This document shows, piece after piece, positions 16,138 to 23,798 of a stretch of DNA of 64,000 nt. The translations under genes were made by a program, and so were the position numbers. Below the pieces are notes generated by a model. It was not told the origin of the DNA and did not search any database. It worked only from the letters and a program-made list of their open reading frames with translations. The stretch lies in assembly GCA_910580105.1 (NCBI GenBank), contig CAJTWN010000002.1, positions 1 through 64,000 on the forward strand. Direction: 5' to 3'. Position 1 is the stretch's first letter; the number at the start of each line of letters is the position of its first letter. This stretch comes from an uncultured Clostridia bacterium (GTDB lineage Bacteria; Bacillota; Clostridia; Monoglobales; Monoglobaceae).

Positions 16138-17073
16138 TTACTCTCTCTTTACAAGTTTATGAAAGATGTCAATACACCTTTCGTATATTCTATTATTCTC
16201 CTCACTTGTTTTGTTTATAATGGGATTATTTTGAGCATATGAAACTAGTGTTTCGTCATCACTTTCTTCAATATCTTTAGCAAAAGGGATTTTTTTGTTA
16301 GAAGAAAACTTATCCTCTTTGATTATTTGTTTCTGTCCTTCAGAATCTTCGACTTTCATTGTTGTTGTAGCCAATCCACTACCTGTTGTTTCCTCCAAAA
16401 TTCTTTGTACACCCTCCTTAGATTCAGGGGAATTAAATATCATATTTGCGGTTTTACTACTAATGTTTTTCATCTCTTGATTAATTGCATTTGCAAGTGG
16501 CAATGGATTTATGTCATTGTTTAAGGGAAAGAAACGAAGCTTTAGTCTTTCAATTTTTTTCACGCTCCGTAATAATTCTTCTAGATTTTCTTTAAGCGGC
16601 ATATCAACTATATTTACAATACTTATTGGAAGTTTATTTTGTCTATCTTTATTTTGCTTTCTTCTATATTGGTTAAGAATATCTCTTACGGTCTTTTGAA
16701 AGCTGCGAATATCAGGGCTTGCACTCTCATTTCTAAATAAAATCATTCTGTGATTTTTTAAAAATATAATAAACCGCGAATAAGGAGCGGTCGGCACATC
16801 TGCAGGGGTAGCTTGGAGTTCACCATCATGGTATGTTGTGTGAATAGTGTACTGAGTGTCTTTTATATAATTTCCCACCATCACATATTCTGAACCAATA
16901 TACTTAATTTCAACATCAGAAAAAGTAAATTTCAACACAGAATCTTCTTTTCCACGTATGAGTCCACCAGTAAAAGCCGGGAAGACAAAATCCTCAAAAT
17001 GTGTTAACATTGGTTCTTCGTTTTCGCCAAAAGTAATATTGAAATTGGCGAAATGCATAATTTTTTCTTGCAT
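16138..17073 (-). CDS. Unrecognised cargo protein, first of three
   Basis: 311-aa soluble protein of no recognised family. Residues 1-130 look beta-rich (IMHFANFNITFGE, VMVGNYIKDTQYTIHTTYHDG, RFIIFLKNHRMILFRN). Residues 130-220 are helical with Lys/Arg-rich stretches. The C-terminal third is charged, Glu/Asp/Ser-rich and probably flexible. AGGAGG lies 9 bases before the ATG, and a TATAAT-like box lies in the 33-bp gap after the zinc-finger gene. It has no transmembrane segment or nuclease motif. The general plan (beta-rich N-terminal half containing an RFIIF strand) recalls some defence-associated DUF proteins, but I cannot name one. Confidence 0.55.
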   Translation of the reverse strand: MQEKIMHFANFNITFGENEEPMLTHFEDFVFPAFTGGLIRGKEDSVLKFTFSDVEIKYIGSEYVMVGNYIKDTQYTIHTTYHDGELQATPADVPTAPYSRFIIFLKNHRMILFRNESASPDIRSFQKTVRDILNQYRRKQNKDRQNKLPISIVNIVDMPLKENLEELLRSVKKIERLKLRFFPLNNDINPLPLANAINQEMKNISSKTANMIFNSPESKEGVQRILEETTGSGLATTTMKVEDSEGQKQIIKEDKFSSNKKIPFAKDIEESDDETLVSYAQNNPIINKTSEENNRIYERCIDIFHKLVKRE

Positions 17074-17106
17074 TATGGTAACCCTCCTTGTTAAATTATA
17101 AATTTG

Positions 17107-18003
17107 TTATCGCTTCCGTCTACTTTTATAAACATTGTACTGATTTCGACACTGAGGAGAGCAGAATTCGGAACGGATATCATTCGACCAAAACACCTTC
17201 CCGCAGTGCTTGCATATCCGAAGTGGATTTTTCTCGTCCGCAACAGCGAACCCATACAGTGTGTCGATGGCGTTTATCAGAGAACGGAAGTCCCACCTGA
17301 CGGATGGGTATCCCTGACCTTGTGTCACATCGAGCCGATAGGACACCCCATTCAACCGAAAGCCACCGATCAGCTTTGCCAAGGTTGCTCTTGACTCCTC
17401 TTTCAGTTCCACATTGCGGTACATATCACATCCATGAAAATGTGTGTACAGCTTACTGAACGTATCCAAAATCCATGAAAGCGGCTCCGCATAGTTTCGG
17501 GAAAAGACCATTTCATACACAGGAAGCCTGTCCATAAACAGGGTTGCAGGAGTTGCGTTCACGGATGATACCGCCGCCATTGCTCCATCAGCGAATGCGT
17601 TAATGTTGCCGTCAAAGGGAAAGAATATTTTCAGATATGCACTGGTTTTCATGCTTTCTTTTTTAATCAGAAAGCTCTTTCGCAAACAGACTGTTTTTCC
17701 ATTTAAAAAATCCGATGCCAGTGGATATTCCGTCATAAATCCCAACAACCCATAGTGACAGGTAAAATCCTTCACCATGTCTTTTCGTACTTCATCATCG
17801 ACAGTTTCATCACGTACAACCCGGCCAATGTTCAAGGCATCCACAATCATTTGTTCCGCAAAATCTGATGGAGTTACAACATCATAATCTGCGCCTTCCG
17901 CCGGGGCGAGATATTCCTCACCCCGTTTGTCTTTTCGGAACGTGTAGTTTGTGTACCGTATCCACTCTGATGAATTATTTTGTATCAACTCGTTTAGTTT
18001 CAT
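17107..18003 (-). CDS. C-terminal zinc-finger protein (CGNR/DUF6076-like)
   Basis: 298-aa protein. Most of it is not recognised; the last 35 residues form a zinc finger, CKHCGKVFW with SEFCSPQCRNQYN, and a basic tail (YKSRRKR). This resembles the C-terminal treble-clef of CGNR or DUF6076 proteins that bind nucleic acid. The ATG at 18003 overlaps the stop of the sigma-like gene (ATGA), so the pair is translationally coupled. The two genes precede the cargo operon on the same strand and are good candidates to control it or the element. Confidence 0.6.
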   Translation of the reverse strand: MKLNELIQNNSSEWIRYTNYTFRKDKRGEEYLAPAEGADYDVVTPSDFAEQMIVDALNIGRVVRDETVDDEVRKDMVKDFTCHYGLLGFMTEYPLASDFLNGKTVCLRKSFLIKKESMKTSAYLKIFFPFDGNINAFADGAMAAVSSVNATPATLFMDRLPVYEMVFSRNYAEPLSWILDTFSKLYTHFHGCDMYRNVELKEESRATLAKLIGGFRLNGVSYRLDVTQGQGYPSVRWDFRSLINAIDTLYGFAVADEKNPLRICKHCGKVFWSNDIRSEFCSPQCRNQYNVYKSRRKR

Positions 18004-18527
18004 TTTTTGTTCCCCATGTAATTGCACTTATCAATCTTATTATTACTATTATACATCTTCTGTCGTTTAAAGTCAATATTTAGATTGTTTTCATCATATT
18101 TTATCCTTATTTCTTCCAAGGCGCTTGCCCTTAGCTTTCGGACATTGCGTTCCGAAACGCCTTTCATTTGGGCGATCTCTGATGCCTTATATCCCTGCAC
18201 ATAGCACAGAAACAGCACTTCTTTACGTTTATCATTCAGATTTTTCACAATCTCGCAGAGTTTATCATCTGAGAGCAGTTCATGCAAATCCTGAAACCGC
18301 TTTGAAAAAATGAGATCAATCCAATCCTGTGAATGAAGTATATTCAGGATACGGAGAGGTATCCCTTCCTCTAGTTCATTGTCAAAGCCGTTCTCCAGTT
18401 TATCCAAATTGTAGGCATCAGTCCATTTTCGTTTTATGTACCGCTCATGGTTTTTCTCTTTTCTGTCCATTTTTGCGATTTCTTCCTGAAGAACCTGTAA
18501 ATCCTGATTCAAAGCCGTTTGCGTCAA
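18000..18527 (-). CDS. Sigma-70 region 4-like regulator
   Basis: 175-aa protein. Residues about 95-145 match the region 4 HTH of sigma factors: LNDKRKEVLFLCYVQGYKASEIAQMKGVSERNVRKLR. The N-terminal part is charged and helical and does not show a clear region 2. It may be a truncated sigma factor or an anti-repressor with a sigma-like HTH. It is coupled to the zinc-finger gene. Its start ATG follows GGGGTGATAAC. Such pairs occur in Firmicutes mobile elements, where they probably control element genes. Confidence 0.65.
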   Translation of the reverse strand: MTQTALNQDLQVLQEEIAKMDRKEKNHERYIKRKWTDAYNLDKLENGFDNELEEGIPLRILNILHSQDWIDLIFSKRFQDLHELLSDDKLCEIVKNLNDKRKEVLFLCYVQGYKASEIAQMKGVSERNVRKLRASALEEIRIKYDENNLNIDFKRQKMYNSNNKIDKCNYMGNKK

Positions 18528-18713
18528 GTTATCACCCCATATAAATATTAAATTTTCAAAGAACAGAAATTAATTTCTATTGTGTGGTTCCGTTTTTGTG
18601 TGCTGAGTTACCTATATAGTACAAGACGATAATGTAATATTATATTCGCGTTATCATATTACTACATTAAAACGAATTTGTCAACCATATTATGGAAATT
18701 AGGAGGTGGCTAT

Positions 18714-18938
18714 TTGAACAAAATCATACAGGCAATAAAATCATATGTAAGAGTATTTATGAAGATTATGAGGGATACGAGCGGAGAAATCAGCTTTGAA
18801 ACGAAGAAAACCGTTGAGGAAGAAAAGGATATCCACACGAAGAAAATTGGCAAAATGAACTTTACCGTAGAATCACATTATAAGAAAAATGCAGGCTGTG
18901 ATCTCATTGAAAAATTTCGCAGACTGATTAAAATATGA
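18714..18938 (+). CDS. TnpW-like transposon protein
   Basis: 74-aa basic protein that starts at TTG, with AGGAGG seven bases before it; the upstream in-frame ATG at 18678 has no such site. The C-terminal half (KKIGKMNFTVESHYKKNAGCDLIEKF in two overlapping parts, ending RRLIKI) matches the small TnpW-type proteins encoded beside recombinases in Tn4451-like elements. They are thought to assist excision, but their role is unproven. It directly precedes the recombinase gene. Confidence 0.6.
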   Translation: MNKIIQAIKSYVRVFMKIMRDTSGEISFETKKTVEEEKDIHTKKIGKMNFTVESHYKKNAGCDLIEKFRRLIKI

Positions 18939-18951
18939 CACAATGAAAATC

Positions 18952-19007
18952 TGGACGCGGCTTTCCGATTGTGATATAATTAGCTTACAAAGATATATCA
19001 CAATCGG
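18952..19007 (+). promoter_or_regulatory. Recombinase promoter with 14-bp palindrome
   Basis: A weak -35 (TGGACG, 18952-18957), 17-bp spacer and TATAAT (18975-18980). A perfect inverted repeat, CCGATTGTGATATA (18965-18978) and TATATCACAATCGG (18994-19007), overlaps the -10 and start region. It can serve as an operator or fold as an RNA hairpin before the ribosome binding site. Confidence 0.6.
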
Positions 19008-19037
19008 TTTGCCAGCCGGAAAGGAGATAATTAAATT

Positions 19038-20657
19038 ATGGCAAACCAGAAAATTACGGCTCTCTATTGCCGTCTGTCACGTGATGATGAACAAGAGGGT
19101 CAGAGCAACAGCATACAAAATCAGAAAATGATATTACAGAAATACGCAGTTGAAAACGGCTTTACCGACACCATGACATTTGTGGATGATGGTTTTAGTG
19201 GTACGAACTTTGAACGTCCTGATTTTAAGAGGATGATGGTAATGGTAGAGGCGAAAGAAATCGGCTGTATCATTGTAAAAGATCACTCCCGGTTGGGTAG
19301 AAATTATCTCGTCATTGGTACGCTGATGGACGGATTTTTGAAAGATGGTATCCGTTATATTGCGGTCAATGATGGAATTGATACCTCCAAAGGGATTGAT
19401 GATTTGCTACCCATGCGTGACTTGTTCAACGAGTGGTATCCGCGCGATACGAGCAAGAAAATCCGTGCTGTATTCAAAAACAAGGCATTAAACGGCGAGC
19501 ATTTGTCAGGAGCAACCTCCTATGGTTACATCATGGACAAGTCATCAGGAAAACCCACGTATGCGGTTAATCCTGAAACAGCGCCCATAGTTCGATACAT
19601 TTTCCAGATGTGCATTGATGGACTTGGTCCGACACAGATTGCGAAACGTCTGACGGCAGAAAAAGTATTGACACCGGGAGCATATGAGTACCGCCGCACC
19701 GGGAGCCGACCAACGGAAAAAAGAATCAGTCAGCCGTATACATGGGATACCTCAACCGTAGCACACATTTTAGACAACATGGCGTACATAGGTTGTGTGG
19801 TGAATGGCAAAAGTTTTCGCCCATCATTTAAGAGTAAATTTGCTGTAAAAAAGCCCAAGGAGGAACATATCATTGTCCCAAATATGCACGAACCCATCAT
19901 TGACGGGGAAACCTTTCAACTTGTCCAAAAACGGCGGGAACAACGCCGCCGTCCAACGAAAATGGGCGAGATGGATATGTTTTCTGGTCTTGTCTATTGT
20001 GCGGACTGCGGCGAGCGGATGTATCATGTCCGCGGGACAACACTCAAACCAGAACAGTATAATTACATCTGCCGTACAAGCCGCTTGAAAGGCACAAAAG
20101 AGTGCAGCGCGCATTTTATCCGGTGCGTCAATCTGTATGAGATTGTGTTAGAGGATATTCAGCGTCTTGCAAAATACGTTCAAAAATACGAACCGGATTT
20201 TGTGAACGAGTATTTGGAGCAGTCATCTCAGCAGGAACGTAAGGCACAGGCAAAACGCAAAACCGACTTAGAGAAAATCAGCCGCAGGCTTGCGGAAGTG
20301 GACAACTTGTATCAGAATCTTTATGAATACAATGTCTCCGGAAAAATATCAGATGAACGCTTTCGTGCTATGAGTGCGAAGTATGAGGAAGAACAAAAGG
20401 AACTGGACGCGAAAAAAATCCGGCTGCAATCCGAATATGAGGACAGCAAATCCAAAATGGACGGCATTCAAACCTTTATCCGCAAAATCAAGAAATACAC
20501 GGAAATCAAGGAACTGGACGCAAATATCCTGGGTGAACTAATCGACAAAATTGTTGTCCATGAACGGGATGTGCGTCACGGCAAGAACTGTAATCAGAAA
20601 ATTGAAATTTTCTACAACTTCTATTATGCAGAGCAACACAGTGACATTTCTGCATAA
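19038..20657 (+). CDS. Large serine recombinase
   Basis: 539-aa site-specific recombinase that integrates and excises the element. The N-terminal catalytic domain holds the nucleophile Ser in LYCRLSRDD and the DHSRLGRN and DLLPMRDLFNEWY stretches. The recombinase domain spans about residues 155-270. A zinc ribbon follows (YCADCGERM ... YICRTSRLKGTKECSAHFIR), then a coiled coil (about 375-480) that controls direction of recombination. It fits the TnpX/TndX group with a DUF4368-type C-terminus. RBS GGAGAT. As usual for this class it sits at the end of its element, 79 bp from the right core. Confidence 0.93.
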   Translation: MANQKITALYCRLSRDDEQEGQSNSIQNQKMILQKYAVENGFTDTMTFVDDGFSGTNFERPDFKRMMVMVEAKEIGCIIVKDHSRLGRNYLVIGTLMDGFLKDGIRYIAVNDGIDTSKGIDDLLPMRDLFNEWYPRDTSKKIRAVFKNKALNGEHLSGATSYGYIMDKSSGKPTYAVNPETAPIVRYIFQMCIDGLGPTQIAKRLTAEKVLTPGAYEYRRTGSRPTEKRISQPYTWDTSTVAHILDNMAYIGCVVNGKSFRPSFKSKFAVKKPKEEHIIVPNMHEPIIDGETFQLVQKRREQRRRPTKMGEMDMFSGLVYCADCGERMYHVRGTTLKPEQYNYICRTSRLKGTKECSAHFIRCVNLYEIVLEDIQRLAKYVQKYEPDFVNEYLEQSSQQERKAQAKRKTDLEKISRRLAEVDNLYQNLYEYNVSGKISDERFRAMSAKYEEEQKELDAKKIRLQSEYEDSKSKMDGIQTFIRKIKKYTEIKELDANILGELIDKIVVHERDVRHGKNCNQKIEIFYNFYYAEQHSDISA

Positions 20658-20662
20658 AATCA

Positions 20663-20683
20663 GAGCAGGGAAAATCCCTGCTC
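20663..20683. terminator. Terminator after the recombinase
   Basis: A 9-bp perfect stem GAGCAGGGA/TCCCTGCTC with a 3-base loop, just after the recombinase stop. T runs are weak on both sides. With the left-end terminator it insulates the element from the host genes. Confidence 0.55.
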
Positions 20684-20712
20684 CAATCTTACTTCCTTAC
20701 CTTTTTAATTCT

Positions 20713-20753
20713 TAACTATCTTACGTGGGTTCTCCTAAAGGCTGTCTGTTTTT
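20713..20753. repeat. Right end (attR) of the mobile element
   Basis: Element arm AACTATCTTACGTGGGTT, core AAAGGCT (20737-20743), then host half completing GGCTGTCTGTTTTT (20740-20753). The stop codon of the DUF4097 gene (20754-20756) follows at once. Confidence 0.75.
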
Positions 20754-21716
20754 TTAATCATCATATGTCCGTACTGGTTCTTCAAACTTAAGCCGGATGG
20801 AACCATTTTCTGACCTTGCCTGCAAAATACAGGGGGCAGATTTATCCAGCCGATTTTCCAAATTGCAGCTGCCGTTCTTCGTTGTACAGTTAATTTGATA
20901 CTCCTCTTTCCGCCCAGCAATAGTACCGGAAATAGAGCCATTCTCATTCTGAAAATCAAAATCTCTGGAAGCAATCTGTTCTAATTTAATAGAACCATTC
21001 TGATTTTTGATGCTCGCCTTTTCGGCCGCGGTACTCTCTTCCACTGTAATCCTGCCATTCTCGCTGGTAAGTTCAAAACGATTGGCATATACGGATTCAA
21101 GTGAAATCCTTCCGTTTTCTGCCGTAAAAATCAAAGTATTTGTGGCCCTGACATCTTCTCCGCTGACAGCACCATTTCTTGACAACACCTTTACCCCATT
21201 GCAAACCACATCTTCCAGTATAACGCCCGCATTCTCCGATTCCATAACAAGATTATTGCCCACCCGAAGGTCTTCTGCCCAGATACGGCCATTGTCGCTT
21301 TTTATCATGATTTCACCGGGATACCCCAAAGGAACCTGTACAGTTATAACATTCTTTATATTTTTCAGCCCGCGAAACATCTGGAACATGTTCCGCCAAT
21401 TCCACCGGTCCTGATAGGCCAGCTGAAGCCGGCCGCCATTGTTTTCAATCACTGCGTCCACCGTGTCATTGAGAAAATACCGCAAATGAATATCTGCATC
21501 TGTTGACTGCACCACCTGAACACCATAATTCTTGGAATCAACCTGAATTTCTGTCACCTCATCAACGGCCGCTGTATAGGCCTGTTCATTTAAATTTTCT
21601 GATAAATCCAGGCGGGTATAATCCATTCCCAACACAAACCAGGAAACCGCACAGGTTAATAGACCAACAGAACACAAAATTCCGGCAATGATCAAAATAA
21701 TTTTCATCTTTTTCAT
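20754..21716 (-). CDS. DUF4097 beta-helix membrane-anchored protein
   Basis: 320-aa protein with one N-terminal membrane helix (about 6-28) and a large repeat domain of parallel beta-helix type; the turns repeat an N-G-R/S-I pattern (SDNGRIWAED, AENGRISLES, SENGRITVEE, NQNGSIKLEQ, NENGSISGTI). DUF4097 proteins are usually encoded behind PadR and DUF1700 genes and are linked to envelope stress. The start overlaps the DUF1700 stop by 4 bp (ATGA). Its terminator was split by the mobile element whose right core is 10 bp away. Confidence 0.88.
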   Translation of the reverse strand: MKKMKIILIIAGILCSVGLLTCAVSWFVLGMDYTRLDLSENLNEQAYTAAVDEVTEIQVDSKNYGVQVVQSTDADIHLRYFLNDTVDAVIENNGGRLQLAYQDRWNWRNMFQMFRGLKNIKNVITVQVPLGYPGEIMIKSDNGRIWAEDLRVGNNLVMESENAGVILEDVVCNGVKVLSRNGAVSGEDVRATNTLIFTAENGRISLESVYANRFELTSENGRITVEESTAAEKASIKNQNGSIKLEQIASRDFDFQNENGSISGTIAGRKEEYQINCTTKNGSCNLENRLDKSAPCILQARSENGSIRLKFEEPVRTYDD

Positions 21717-22279
21717 CTTCTTTCTCCTCCTTTATAAAAGGAATACCGGATTCCATTCCAAAGAAACCTTGTAAATCTACAGAAATATTTTGTACAATAA
21801 ATAGTACCGGCCAAAAGATATATACCAATCCCCATTGCCGCCAAACAGATACCAAGCTGGAAAAAGCCAACCGCCACACTTTGTCCGCAAACAACAAGGG
21901 ACGGAATGACGTAAAACAGACCGCTGAGCAAAAGTCCTGCCGCCGAAGCATACAGTGAAACAACCACCGCCCAAGCAGAAATATACAATGGAAGCCAAAT
22001 TGGAAAAGTACAAATTGCAATTGCCAGCCGTCTGCCAAAACCATTGGATGCAGAGCCTTTTTCTTCCGTTTTTCGCTGTTCAATTTCTTCTTCCTGTAGG
22101 ATTCCCTGCACAAGTTCATCAATCGGACCAAGATTTGCCACTGCCTGCTCTTCCGTTTCTCCGTTCTCCATTTTATCTTCAATCAGTTCCGCATAAAACT
22201 CCATCAGCCGCTCTGCCTCTGTTTGCGGCAATACAGAAAGCCGCGTACCAAGCAGCCGCAAAAATTCCCCTTTATTCAT
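21713..22279 (-). CDS. DUF1700 membrane protein
   Basis: 188-aa protein. A short soluble start carries the DUF1700/HAAS pattern (EFLRLLGTRLSVLPQTEAERLMEFYAELIEDKMENGE, given here in part), followed by about three membrane helices (residues about 80-180). The ATG at 22279 follows GGGGAGAAGG and overlaps the PadR stop by 8 bp. It is the middle gene of the PadR-DUF1700-DUF4097 operon, a widespread Firmicutes module probably responding to envelope damage. Confidence 0.82.
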   Translation of the reverse strand: MNKGEFLRLLGTRLSVLPQTEAERLMEFYAELIEDKMENGETEEQAVANLGPIDELVQGILQEEEIEQRKTEEKGSASNGFGRRLAIAICTFPIWLPLYISAWAVVVSLYASAAGLLLSGLFYVIPSLVVCGQSVAVGFFQLGICLAAMGIGIYLLAGTIYCTKYFCRFTRFLWNGIRYSFYKGGERR

Positions 22280-22595
22280 CCTTCTTCTCCCCTTCCAATA
22301 CGAAATGATAGACATCCTCCATCTCATGCCATTCAGCCAAGAAATCATCTATCCTTCGTTTTCCCTCCGGCATAATGCTATAGTACTTCCGAAGCCGTCC
22401 ATTATGCTCCTGGGAATATGTCAAAAGACAGCCGCTGCCCTCCAGCCGCTTTAGAATCGGATACAGCGTCGACTCGGATATTTCAATACAGCTTGAAACA
22501 TCGCCGATAATCCGATAACCATAGGAATCTCCCCGGCTGAGTGCAGACAAAACACAAACTTCCAAAAGTCCTTTTTTTAGTTGTATGTCCACCAT
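22272..22595 (-). CDS. PadR-family transcriptional regulator
   Basis: 107-aa repressor of the short PadR type: a winged helix (LKKGLLEVCVLSAL, GDSYGYRIIGDV, ESTLYPILKRLEGSG) and one C-terminal dimer helix. The ATG at 22595 follows AGGAGG. It heads the operon with DUF1700 and DUF4097 genes and almost surely represses it, since its promoter contains a palindrome between the two boxes. Confidence 0.88.
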   Translation of the reverse strand: MVDIQLKKGLLEVCVLSALSRGDSYGYRIIGDVSSCIEISESTLYPILKRLEGSGCLLTYSQEHNGRLRKYYSIMPEGKRRIDDFLAEWHEMEDVYHFVLEGEKKDE

Positions 22596-22615
22596 CACAC
22601 CTCCTTATGCACTAT

Positions 22616-22644
22616 ATTATATATTACATAGTATTATGTGTCAA
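22616..22644 (-). promoter_or_regulatory. Consensus promoter of the PadR operon with palindrome
   Basis: On the minus strand: TTGACA (22639-22644), exactly 17 bp, TATAAT (22616-22621). Both boxes are perfect. The spacer carries a CATAATACTATG near-palindrome, a likely PadR operator. Confidence 0.75.
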
Positions 22645-22659
22645 GTAGTATTTACAAAA

Positions 22660-22688
22660 AAAGACGCAGAATTTTTCTGCGCTTTTTT
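22660..22688 (-). terminator. dusB terminator
   Basis: CGCAGAA/TTCTGCG stem with a 3-base loop flanked by A and T runs, downstream of the minus-strand dusB gene. Confidence 0.7.
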
Positions 22689-22724
22689 CTATCTTCCTAT
22701 GCACGAACTCTGCATCCGCTTTTT

Positions 22725-23690
22725 CTATAATTCCCGGTCCAAAACGGCATCCAAAATATCTGTCATCTGAGCAAGTGTGTTTGCCTTATGGAAAGCATCA
22801 CGGAGATGGGCGCCGCCCTTTACCCCTTTAAAGTACCAGGCCATATGTTTTCTGCCCTCCTGGATCCCCCGATGTTCTCCTTTGTACAAGACAAGCCGGG
22901 AAAGATGCTTTTTCGCAACAGCCACCCGTTTTGCAGCAGAAGGCGGCGGCAGGATGGTTCCGTCTTGCAGATAAGCCAGCACCTGAGAAAATATCCAAGG
23001 ATTTCCCTGGGCCGCACGACCAATCATCAAGCCGTCACAACCGGTTTCTTCCATCATTTTTGCCGCAGAGACCCCGTCTGTGATGTCACCGTTTCCAATA
23101 ACCGGAATGGAAACAGCCCCCTTTACCTGACGTATGATGTCCAAATCAGCTTTACCGCTATAAAATTGCTCCCTCGTCCGCCCATGAATAGTCACCGCCG
23201 CCGCTCCGTTCTGTTCTGCCGTCTTTGCCATTTCCACCGCATTGACCGAGCCGTCATCCCAACCTTTACGTATCTTCACCGTCACCGGCACATTTACGGC
23301 ACGAACAACTGCTGCAATGACCTCGCCGGCCAGATCCGGATTTTTCATCAATGCACTGCCGTCTCCATTCTTCACAATTTTAGGTGCCGGGCAGCCCATA
23401 TTAATATCTACCATTACTGCACCGAAACGGAGGGCTTCCTCTGCAATGCTGCCCATAATCTCCGGTTCATGTCCAAAAATCTGCGCGGCAACCGGGCCTT
23501 CCGCTTCCTCCGCGTGCAAGAGCTGTGCCGTCCGCTGGCTTTTATAATGCAGTCCTTTTCCGGACACCATTTCCGTATACATCATTGCAGGGCCAAAGGG
23601 TTTGGTAATCATACGAAATGCTTTATCCGTCACCCCCGCCATCGGCGCCAAAAACAAAGGGTTTTCCAATATTAGATTTCCGATTTTCAT
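22725..23690 (-). CDS. dusB: tRNA-dihydrouridine synthase
   Basis: 321-aa FMN enzyme that reduces uridine to dihydrouridine in the D loop of tRNA. It has the TIM-barrel signatures of the Dus family: APMAGVTDKAFR at the start, DINMGCPAPKIVKNGDGSALMKNP with the catalytic Cys, TVKIRKGWDD, ITIHGRTREQ-type strand (VTIHGRTREQFY) and IGNGDITDG, with GLMIGRAAQGNPWIF for phosphate binding. Length is normal. Single gene with its own terminator. DusB is the usual form in Firmicutes. Confidence 0.92.
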   Translation of the reverse strand: MKIGNLILENPLFLAPMAGVTDKAFRMITKPFGPAMMYTEMVSGKGLHYKSQRTAQLLHAEEAEGPVAAQIFGHEPEIMGSIAEEALRFGAVMVDINMGCPAPKIVKNGDGSALMKNPDLAGEVIAAVVRAVNVPVTVKIRKGWDDGSVNAVEMAKTAEQNGAAAVTIHGRTREQFYSGKADLDIIRQVKGAVSIPVIGNGDITDGVSAAKMMEETGCDGLMIGRAAQGNPWIFSQVLAYLQDGTILPPPSAAKRVAVAKKHLSRLVLYKGEHRGIQEGRKHMAWYFKGVKGGAHLRDAFHKANTLAQMTDILDAVLDREL

Positions 23691-23763
23691 CCCTTTAACC
23701 TTCCTTTCAATTATAAATACCCAACTTTTTCATGCCATAGCAGTATACCATATGTTTCGCCCC

Positions 23764-23792
23764 TTGACAAGCGTTCTCCCCCTTGCTATACT
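23764..23792 (+). promoter_or_regulatory. proB promoter
   Basis: TTGACA (23764-23769), 17-bp spacer, TATACT (23787-23792). The start codon is about 180 bases further on, which leaves a long untranslated leader. Confidence 0.75.
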
Positions 23793-23798
23793 GTGTTT

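Larger units (their letters stand above)
11662..20743. mobile_element. Integrative mobilizable element with large serine recombinase
   Basis: A 9,075-bp insertion (11662-20736 plus the second core copy at 20737-20743). It encodes mobilization proteins (MobC, MobP-type relaxase), two small DNA-binding proteins, a cargo region, a TnpW-like protein and a large serine recombinase, the module order of Tn4451-like mobilizable elements. It has no conjugation machinery of its own, so it would need a helper to transfer. The ends are marked by a 7-bp direct repeat, AAAGGCT. Joining the two flanks restores a perfect 14-bp hairpin (AAAAACAGACAGCC - AAA - GGCTGTCTGTTTTT), which is the expected bidirectional terminator between the converging MATE and DUF4097 genes. 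Confidence 0.85.

Noticed and set aside
14488..17073. Kiwa system proper
   Set aside because: The DNA-associated protein looks like the NdpA family, not the DUF4868 family of KwaB, and there is a third gene; the resemblance is in architecture only.
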